DNA of 64,000 nucleotides from an uncultured Chloroflexota bacterium (GTDB lineage Bacteria > Chloroflexota > Anaerolineae > Aggregatilineales > Phototrophicaceae), in NCBI GenBank assembly GCA_937974245.1, contig CALJKV010000063.1, positions 54,553 to 118,552 on the forward strand, read 5' to 3'. The notes below the pieces were generated by a model that saw only the letters and a list, made by a program, of their open reading frames with translations, searched no databases and was not told the origin of the DNA. The position numbers were made by a program, and so were the translations under genes. Shown piece by piece: positions 58,967 to 64,000 of the stretch (position 1 is the first letter of the stretch; every line of letters starts with the position of its first letter).

Positions 58967-60220
58967 CTATATCTCAAACGCACGTTTCGTGCTGCGAGCC
59001 AGTTCCTTGCCCCAGGACTTGGCGGAAAACGGGTGCGGGTCGAGTCCCTTGCGCCGCAGTTCGAGCGCGATCATTTCGTCCAGTTTGGCTTTATCGCGGC
59101 TGGTGACCACCGCCAGTTCATCGGCGCGGGTGAGCGCGTAGGGGTACGGATTGCGCCCCTGCATCCGGCACTGCTCGACCAACAGGCCGTGCAATTCAGT
59201 CACCGCCGTTTTGTCCCGTGCTACCCACATTGGAATATCCACACGGGCAATCGAACTCTGATAGCCGGTGGAAACTTTGAGATAGAAGTAGGCGATTTCG
59301 TAACTCTCGCCGCGCTGCCGGAATTTGAGATTGCGGGGCGAGTTCTGCACCATCAGAGCCGAACGCTCACCCGGCTTAAGGATAATATCAAACAGGTGTA
59401 TATCGCGCAGGCCTTCCAGGTCGCCTCCCGTACTGAGGTCAGTGTGATATACCTCGGCGTCGGTCAGACTCAACAGGTACAGCAGGCGGATGACAACACG
59501 GCTGCGCGTTGGGTTATCCACATATCCAGCCAGCAGCGCCCCGGTATCATATAAATGCACTAATGCGCCCTGATAGTCATTCATGAGGAACTCGTGGCCG
59601 GTAATATCGGCATTGACACTGAACATCAGATGATTGTCGTAGAGCGCGATGAGCGGGCGTGGGTGGTCGCGCAGGTCCCAGGCGAGTTTGCCCAACTGCT
59701 GCATTTCGGTCACAGTACGGCGGGCATCCACCGTCCGGCTGCGGATTAAGCGCCCGGATTTATCGTGAACATGCTCTTTGTGGAAGAAAAGCTGCGGGAT
59801 AGTCAACTGATGCGGCGTTTCGTCGCTGCCATGATGGTAAACGAACAGGCCGGTATTGATAAGAAAGTAGTGGAAAGGCGACTGCTCGTTGGGGTAAATC
59901 TGTGACCCATCAGCGGCGATGACCGTGCCGCTGGCCGGGGCTGGCTTGGGTGCCGGGAATACCGCATTAATCGGCTCGTGGTAGGGAGCATCCAGCGGGG
60001 CCGCTCCCCGGTAACCGCTGATATCGGGTTGGCGAGTGAGGTTAACTCGCCGGTGGATGAAATCGAGATCACTGGCGGCGGCGAACCGTTCACGAGCCAC
60101 TTGCAGACGCCCCCCCAGATCGAAGTCGAGTTCGTCCAGCATCCGCCCCATTTTGGAAACCTGATCTACAATTTTGTTGAACTCCAGCGCCAAAGATCGC
60201 CCTCGCCTGTAGTATTTCAT
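58967..60220 (-). CDS. nurA: NurA-domain nuclease
   Basis: 417 residues of the NurA family (PF09376): 5'-3' DNA end-resection nuclease, partner of the HerA helicase. The catalytic Asp motif is GTVIAADGSQIYPNEQSP; further conserved parts are PLIALYDNHLMFSV and AEVYHTDLSTGGDLEGL, and the C-terminal VARDKTAVTELHGLLVEQCR with YALTRADELAVVTSRDK. An RNase H-like fold is expected. The HAS-barrel gene follows at 290 bp. ATG at 60220 overlaps no other gene; the 337-bp region upstream is AT-rich and divergent. Confidence 0.8.
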   Translation of the reverse strand: MKYYRRGRSLALEFNKIVDQVSKMGRMLDELDFDLGGRLQVARERFAAASDLDFIHRRVNLTRQPDISGYRGAAPLDAPYHEPINAVFPAPKPAPASGTVIAADGSQIYPNEQSPFHYFLINTGLFVYHHGSDETPHQLTIPQLFFHKEHVHDKSGRLIRSRTVDARRTVTEMQQLGKLAWDLRDHPRPLIALYDNHLMFSVNADITGHEFLMNDYQGALVHLYDTGALLAGYVDNPTRSRVVIRLLYLLSLTDAEVYHTDLSTGGDLEGLRDIHLFDIILKPGERSALMVQNSPRNLKFRQRGESYEIAYFYLKVSTGYQSSIARVDIPMWVARDKTAVTELHGLLVEQCRMQGRNPYPYALTRADELAVVTSRDKAKLDEMIALELRRKGLDPHPFSAKSWGKELARSTKRAFEI

Positions 60221-60303
60221 TTACGTTATGGTCATGTTGACAACAGGTTAGCACGATTGTTCTAAATAGTCAAGCGAGCAGAAAAAGCCCCGGCGAAAGG
60301 GTA

Positions 60304-60332
60304 TTGCGCAGGAACGTTAAAATTGCTATTAT
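60304..60332 (+). promoter_or_regulatory. Promoter candidate in the nurA/hydrolase divergent region
   Basis: TTGCGC (60304-60309), 17-bp spacing, TATTAT (60327-60332) with an extended -10 TGC. A second element TATAAT at 60362-60367 is enclosed by a GTTAC-N10-GTAAC dyad (60355-60374), a possible operator. Rest of 60221-60557 contains no gene. Confidence 0.45.
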
Positions 60333-60557
60333 TTTAATGTGGCAATATCCTGAAGTTACGTTATAATTTGTAACATCGTCGGAAATCACCACAATTCCTG
60401 TTCAGCGTTGCAAGTGTAAACCTGCAATTTATCCTGGTTTCGCACAGATTTCATTCCTGAAGCAGTTGTTTTAACCTCTTTTAAAAATACTGTTAATCAC
60501 TAAAAACTTGTTTGAGCTTTCCGCAAAGTAACTTTTGATGAGCCAGGTAGGAGAAGT

Positions 60558-61244
60558 ATGGCAGCAAATCAAATACTGGAGAGCGTCAACATTGGCCGCA
60601 CGAAAGAACTGGTTTTCGCCGGGGATGGTGTGCGGTTGGCAGGTCAGATTGATTACCCCACAGTTCCCACTGGAAAACAAACATTCCCTCTCATTTTTCT
60701 CCTACACCATGCCGGGTGTGTTAGCCGCAGCGGCTATGAACACTATGCCCAATTAGGCGTAGAAGCCGGGTATGCTGTATTCCGTTGGGATAAACGGGGT
60801 ACCGGGTGCAGTGGCGCGGGCGGGCGTGGTTCGACTACCCAGGATGCCGTGGACGCCTATGAGTATGCGTTGGACCAACCGGGGGTTGACCGTCGTAAGA
60901 TGGTAATTATCGCTCAGGGTGCCGGGACCGGCTTGCTGGGCAGCGCTTATGGCCTGTTCGCCCGCATCCAGCAGCCGTACGGCGTCGTGCTGGTGGCGAA
61001 CATGCTGGATGAAACCGCTGTGCAGGCCATTGATTCCCGTGTCCAGATTGTTGTCGGCCAGAATGACTGGAATCCCTGGCGGCGGTACGGCCAGGCGGCG
61101 TGTGAGGCTCATCTTGCTGCATACAGGCATGGGGCCTCTTTTTATGTGGCACCGGAGGCAGACCGGATGCTGGTTGACCCGCGCACCGAAACATTCCATG
61201 CCGGGGCCAAGCGGGCGATTCGAGAATGGTTGGAGAGCATTTGA
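60558..61244 (+). CDS. Alpha/beta-hydrolase-fold protein lacking the catalytic Ser and His
   Basis: 228 residues resembling dienelactone hydrolase-like proteins: LIFLLHHAGCVSRSGYEHYA, YAVFRWDKRGTGCSGAGG, and GVVLVANMLDETAV. The nucleophile elbow, normally GxSxG, is IIAQGAGTG, without Ser or Cys. The acid region is VVGQNDWNPW, and the expected His near the C-terminus is Arg in EADRMLVDP. It is probably catalytically dead or has another function. Good ribosome site AGGAGAAG. The next gene (SDR) starts on its stop codon. Confidence 0.8.
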   Translation: MAANQILESVNIGRTKELVFAGDGVRLAGQIDYPTVPTGKQTFPLIFLLHHAGCVSRSGYEHYAQLGVEAGYAVFRWDKRGTGCSGAGGRGSTTQDAVDAYEYALDQPGVDRRKMVIIAQGAGTGLLGSAYGLFARIQQPYGVVLVANMLDETAVQAIDSRVQIVVGQNDWNPWRRYGQAACEAHLAAYRHGASFYVAPEADRMLVDPRTETFHAGAKRAIREWLESI

Positions 61245-61981
61245 GTACGTTTTCAGTCAACTTATCCGGCAAAACCGCGCTCGTAACGGGCGCGGGTGCC
61301 GATGTTGGACGAGCGGTGGCGCTGGCGTTAGGACAAGCGGGCGCCGCTGTTGTTGTCAATGATCTGAATCCTGACCGCGTGGAAGATGTGGCCGGGGAAA
61401 TCACCGCCGCAGGTGGCCGGGCGCTGGCCTGGCAGGGCGATGTCTCCAACCGTTTCCAGGTGGGTTCGATGATTGAAACGGCACGGGATACTTTCGGGCG
61501 GATTGACATCCTGGTTAATGGTGCCGGGGCGAAGAAGCTCGGCCCGGCCCTCAAACTGGATGAATGGGACTGGCGGCGACTGCTGGAAGTCAACCTGACC
61601 GGGGCATTTTTTTGTTCCCAACTCCTGGGCCGGGTGATGGCCGATGAAGGCGGCGGCGTGATTGTGAATATCGCCGCGTCTGCCGGGCATCCGCACCCGC
61701 TGGCGGAAGGTGTGGGCTATGTCGCCAGTAAAAGCGGGCTGGTGGGGTTGACGAAACAGTGTGCCCGCGAGTTTGCCCCTATGGGTATCCGTGTGAATGC
61801 CGTGTGTCCTGGCAATATCCCGGAACTGTTTGAAACACCGGGCTACACGCCGGATAACGCCCAGAGTCGCTGGGGGACGCCCGACGAGGTGGCCGGGTTG
61901 GTGCTGTTCCTGTGTTCGGATGCGGCCAGCTTTATCACCGGGCAGGCGATCAACGTGGACGGTGGTGAGGGCATGGTATAA
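61241..61981 (+). CDS. Short-chain dehydrogenase/reductase
   Basis: NAD(P)-dependent SDR of the FabG-like classical type, 246 residues. Cofactor motif TALVTGAGADVGRAVALALG, NGAG at ILVNGAGAKKLG, active site Ser in NIAASAG and YVASKSG (Tyr-xxx-Lys), C-terminal GTPDEVAGLVLFLCSD and GQAINVDGG. The most natural start is TTG at 61241, which overlaps the hydrolase stop (TTGA) and has a GGAGAG site; an in-frame ATG at 61226 lies inside the hydrolase gene. Substrate unknown. Confidence 0.88.
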   Translation: MSTFSVNLSGKTALVTGAGADVGRAVALALGQAGAAVVVNDLNPDRVEDVAGEITAAGGRALAWQGDVSNRFQVGSMIETARDTFGRIDILVNGAGAKKLGPALKLDEWDWRRLLEVNLTGAFFCSQLLGRVMADEGGGVIVNIAASAGHPHPLAEGVGYVASKSGLVGLTKQCAREFAPMGIRVNAVCPGNIPELFETPGYTPDNAQSRWGTPDEVAGLVLFLCSDAASFITGQAINVDGGEGMV

Positions 61982-62033
61982 ATGCCGCATCGTTAGGTAA
62001 AAGGTACCGGATTCACCGGGTTTCCAGGTGTGA

Positions 62034-62049
62034 ACTTTTCATAAAAAGT
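62034..62049 (+). terminator. Weak A/T-rich stem after the SDR gene
   Basis: ACTTTT-CATA-AAAAGT, 6-bp perfect arms, 53 bp after the SDR stop; no long U-tract. Confidence 0.3.
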
Positions 62050-62070
62050 GTAAATGTTTTTCCATCTTAA

Positions 62071-62099
62071 TTGACATTCCATTAAGTATCTGCTATCGT
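62071..62099 (+). promoter_or_regulatory. Promoter of the pilin gene
   Basis: TTGACA (62071-62076), 17 bp, TATCGT (62094-62099) with extended -10 TGC. Leader of about 65 nt. Confidence 0.7.
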
Positions 62100-62169
62100 T
62101 TAATCAGGTGAGCTTACCAGTTCACTTTCATCAACCCACTATTCTATATGACAGGGAGAACTTATCACC

Positions 62170-62316
62170 ATGCTGTATCAACCACGTGAAGAAGGACAGG
62201 GTCTGGTCGAATACGCGCTCATTCTGGTGCTGGTCGCCGTCGTCGTGATCGTCATTCTGGCGCTGCTTGGCCCGGCCATCGGTAACATTTTCTCGAATAT
62301 CGTCAACACTCTCTAA
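62170..62316 (+). CDS. flp: Flp/Fap type IVb pilin
   Basis: A 48-residue pilin: MLYQPREEGQGLVEYALILV then a hydrophobic helix (LVAVVVIVILALLG) and PAIGNIFSNIVNTL. The G-QGLVEYALI border with Glu at +5 of the mature chain is the type IVb prepilin cleavage signature, short leader of 9 residues. GGGAGA ribosome site. Own promoter; a modest G/C stem (62339-62359) follows. No prepilin peptidase, TadA or other tad genes are in the window, so this pilin is a solitary gene feeding a system encoded elsewhere. Confidence 0.92.
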   Translation: MLYQPREEGQGLVEYALILVLVAVVVIVILALLGPAIGNIFSNIVNTL

Positions 62317-62338
62317 GGCGATCCGTTTTTCACATCCA

Positions 62339-62359
62339 GGGCGGCCTGCGGGTCGCCCA
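62339..62359 (+). terminator. Weak stem after the pilin gene
   Basis: GGGCGGCCTGCGGGTCGCCC-type stem followed by ATTTGATT. Possible terminator. The remaining interval to 62527 has no recognisable gene. Confidence 0.35.
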
Positions 62360-62527
62360 TTTGATTCCCCAACCCGTCTACTCATTCACATTGTCCCAAT
62401 GACCTCGAAGTGCATAATCCAACACGGAAATCCCCTGTATGGGCAGGTCGGCTGCGATTCTACAAGTAAACCAGGCTCGCGTCTGAGGATTTAATGAGTT
62501 TTTTACAGGAGAACCCCTCTTTTCTGG

Positions 62528-62557
62528 TTGCCTTTTCCTCCCAGATTCACCTATAAT
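62528..62557 (+). promoter_or_regulatory. Promoter of the Met-rich secreted protein gene
   Basis: TTGCCT (62528-62533), 18 bp, TATAAT (62552-62557). 60 bp upstream of the start. Confidence 0.6.
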
Positions 62558-62617
62558 GAAATTCAGGGTATTTACTTTTCCCGCCTTCAACAGCGTATGT
62601 CAAGGAGTATTTAATCT

Positions 62618-63697
62618 ATGAAATCCCGTATTGTGACTTTGCTACTGGCGTTAGTGCTGGTTTTGATGCTTGTCCCGGCAGTGAGCGCTCAGGGTGACCC
62701 GTCGTGCCTGGGACTTTCGGCAGATGACTGCACAATTTTGCAGACTGCCACCGCCAACAGTGAAAACATGACTTCCTTCAATATAAGCTACAACTTCAAC
62801 TTCGGTCTGAGTGGTCTGTCTATGCTTGCTCCCGGCACCAGCGACATTATGCTGACTTCCGACGGCGGCGGCCCATTCGCCATGGATATGGCGATGATGA
62901 CCCCGGATAATCCGTTTGCCGGCCTCCAGTTAGCGATGGATCTGAACGGCAGCCTCAACGATGGCACCAGCGAACAGAGCGGCAGCTTCAGCTTTGTGAT
63001 CGTAGATGGCAATTTCTACATGCAGGACCCCACCAGCGGCCAATGGGCAGGTGTCAACCTCATGGAACTGGTGAACTCCGGCGCGCTGGAACAGGCCGGA
63101 CTGCCGATCACCCCGGAAATGCTGATGGGTGGAATGGCTGGCGCTGAAGCCGGCAGCACCGACCCGATGGCGGCGCTCTCCATGCTCGGCCTGGGCGATA
63201 TGGACCCGAACAGCCTGATGAACATTCCAGGCTTCATCACCAACGCCCGTCTGGCCGACGAAAGCATGATGGGGCAGACCATGTACCCGTTCACCACGAC
63301 CATTGATATGGCCCCGCTGTTCGCTTCACCGGAATTCAACCAGATTCTCAGTGGCGTTCTCGAAACAGCGGGATCGAGTGACCCCAGCATGGCGCAGGTT
63401 GGCCCGATGGTGGCGATGCTGTTGCAGAACAGCCAACTCACGATCAGCACCGGCCAGTGGATCGGCGCGGACGATATGTTCGTCCACCGCTTCACCCTGG
63501 ATATCAATGCAGTGATTGATCTGTCAGCCCTGATGGGTGGTGCTGGTTCGACCAGCAATACCGCACAGCTCCCGCCAATCAACTTTAACATGAGCCTGGA
63601 TGTCAGCCTCAGCGACATCAATGCCCCGGTGAGCGTGGTCGCTCCCGAAGGCGCTCAGATCATCCCGGCTTCGACCTTCATGGGCGGCGCTCAGTAA
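62618..63697 (+). CDS. Secreted Met-rich protein, possibly LolA/LppX-like
   Basis: 359 residues with signal peptide VTLLLALVLVLMLVPAVSAQ. The mature part has FSFVIVDGNFYMQDPTSGQW, GFITNARLADESMMGQTMYP and FTTTIDMAPLF, a layout (probe-like strands, 'drug sensed by change in target' wording FVHRFTLDINAVIDL) that recalls the mycobacterial LppX/LprG half-barrel; this is a weak fold guess. Methionine is unusually frequent (DMAMMTPDN, EMLMGGMAG, SLMNIPG). Ribosome site CAAGGAGT. Followed by a strong terminator, so single-gene unit. Confidence 0.7.
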   Translation: MKSRIVTLLLALVLVLMLVPAVSAQGDPSCLGLSADDCTILQTATANSENMTSFNISYNFNFGLSGLSMLAPGTSDIMLTSDGGGPFAMDMAMMTPDNPFAGLQLAMDLNGSLNDGTSEQSGSFSFVIVDGNFYMQDPTSGQWAGVNLMELVNSGALEQAGLPITPEMLMGGMAGAEAGSTDPMAALSMLGLGDMDPNSLMNIPGFITNARLADESMMGQTMYPFTTTIDMAPLFASPEFNQILSGVLETAGSSDPSMAQVGPMVAMLLQNSQLTISTGQWIGADDMFVHRFTLDINAVIDLSALMGGAGSTSNTAQLPPINFNMSLDVSLSDINAPVSVVAPEGAQIIPASTFMGGAQ

Positions 63698-63723
63698 GAT
63701 CAGAATCGCGCTAAGCAACAAAA

Positions 63724-63756
63724 TGGGTTGTCCCTGGTGGGGCAGCCCGTTTTTTA
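63724..63756 (+). terminator. Intrinsic terminator
   Basis: Stem ATGGGTTGTCCC / GGGGCAGCCCGT (G-U pairs) with a 4-nt loop and a run of six T. Ends the Met-rich protein transcript. Confidence 0.85.
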
Positions 63757-63757
63757 T

Positions 63758-64000
63758 TCAGTCATGACACCCACGCCCAGAAAACGTGGTTTTTCCATGC
63801 GATTGAACCGATACTAAGCATCAAGGCGTCGTCTGGCGTAAACGACTCGGAATATCCGTCTGCTTTGCTTGAAACGTGCTTCCCAGAGCGCACACAGTGA
63901 TCACTCTGCATCATCGGCGGTCTGCCGGTTTGACTGCCTGCCTAACTTAGAAGCCATTTGAAAAGTCAATTTGCTGCCTGAAGTCGTACTAAACGGCGCA
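63758..64000. other. Gene-free end of the window
   Basis: No open frame with codon usage or a ribosome site, no RNA gene and no clear repeat is visible in these 243 bp; probably an intergenic region leading into the next gene. Confidence 0.5.

Noticed and set aside
58680..58970. Repeated AGACTCAG strings considered as a CRISPR array
   Set aside because: The repeats are short, irregular and lack equal spacers; no cas gene is near.
62131..62385. 84-codon minus-strand frame opposite the pilin gene
   Set aside because: It is the mirror of the Flp pilin; the plus strand has the pilin signature, promoter and ribosome site.

Overview
The window looks like one contig of a G+C-rich bacterium, most probably a member of the Chloroflexota (Anaerolineae-like). 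This is inferred from the mix of genes: very large GAF-domain histidine kinases, PTPS-related and GT-C type membrane proteins, a lone Flp pilin, a NurA/HAS-barrel pair, Hox hydrogenase beside cytochrome bd, and many small palindromic repeats. No rRNA, tRNA, CRISPR array, transposase or prophage gene was seen.

Layout. (1) 1-10.9 kb, all on the minus strand: a hydrogen/oxygen respiration block, hoxEFUYHW (NAD-linked [NiFe] hydrogenase and its maturation protease) followed by cydABDC (cytochrome bd oxidase and its CydDC exporter; cydC runs off the left edge). A CRP/FNR-family palindrome TGTGA-N6-TCACA, or a near copy, lies upstream of both hoxE and cydA. (2) 11.2-14.2 kb: a palindromic MITE-like element, then a 929-residue membrane protein. 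(3) 14.2-30.4 kb: a L-rhamnose utilisation operon on the minus strand, divergent from a DeoR-type regulator with TTTC-type operators and a good promoter between them. It encodes a solute-binding protein, two permeases (no ATPase), class II aldolase, alpha/beta hydrolase, GH78 rhamnosidase, rhamnulokinase and rhamnose isomerase. Between rhamnosidase and kinase sits an amino-acid/imine module: tyrosine phenol-lyase, ornithine-cyclodeaminase family enzyme, SnoaL-like protein, RidA and a dipeptidase-like protein. TPL produces 2-aminoacrylate, the substrate RidA removes, so the module makes biochemical sense, but its link to rhamnose is unexpected.

(4) 30.5-35.7 kb: two GT-C type membrane proteins whose coding sequences carry in-frame palindromic repeat insertions, then a lower-G+C HEAT-repeat gene flanked by 101-bp direct repeats of the upstream gene's 3' end. 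(5) 35.8-48.5 kb: housekeeping and envelope genes (Maf, SSB, a P-loop ATPase with C-terminal membrane anchor, flippase-like protein, D-aminoacyl-tRNA deacylase, secreted gluzincin peptidase, alcohol dehydrogenase-like MDR protein, leuS). (6) 48.5-55.9 kb: a 601-residue membrane protein flanked by a duplication of the leuS 3' end, a 1125-residue histidine kinase with an exact FNR-type box just upstream, and two lamin-tail lipoproteins separated by a decayed fragment of the larger one. (7) 56.4-64 kb: methyltransferase plus membrane protein, HAS-barrel protein plus NurA nuclease, an alpha/beta-hydrolase-fold protein lacking catalytic Ser and His overlapping an SDR gene, a solitary Flp pilin, and a Met-rich secreted protein.

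The most interesting signals are the rhamnose/TPL/RidA operon, the shared palindromes of hox and cyd, the two cases of a low-G+C gene placed after a host gene with that gene's 3' end duplicated on the far side, and the palindromic repeats that have become protein sequence.
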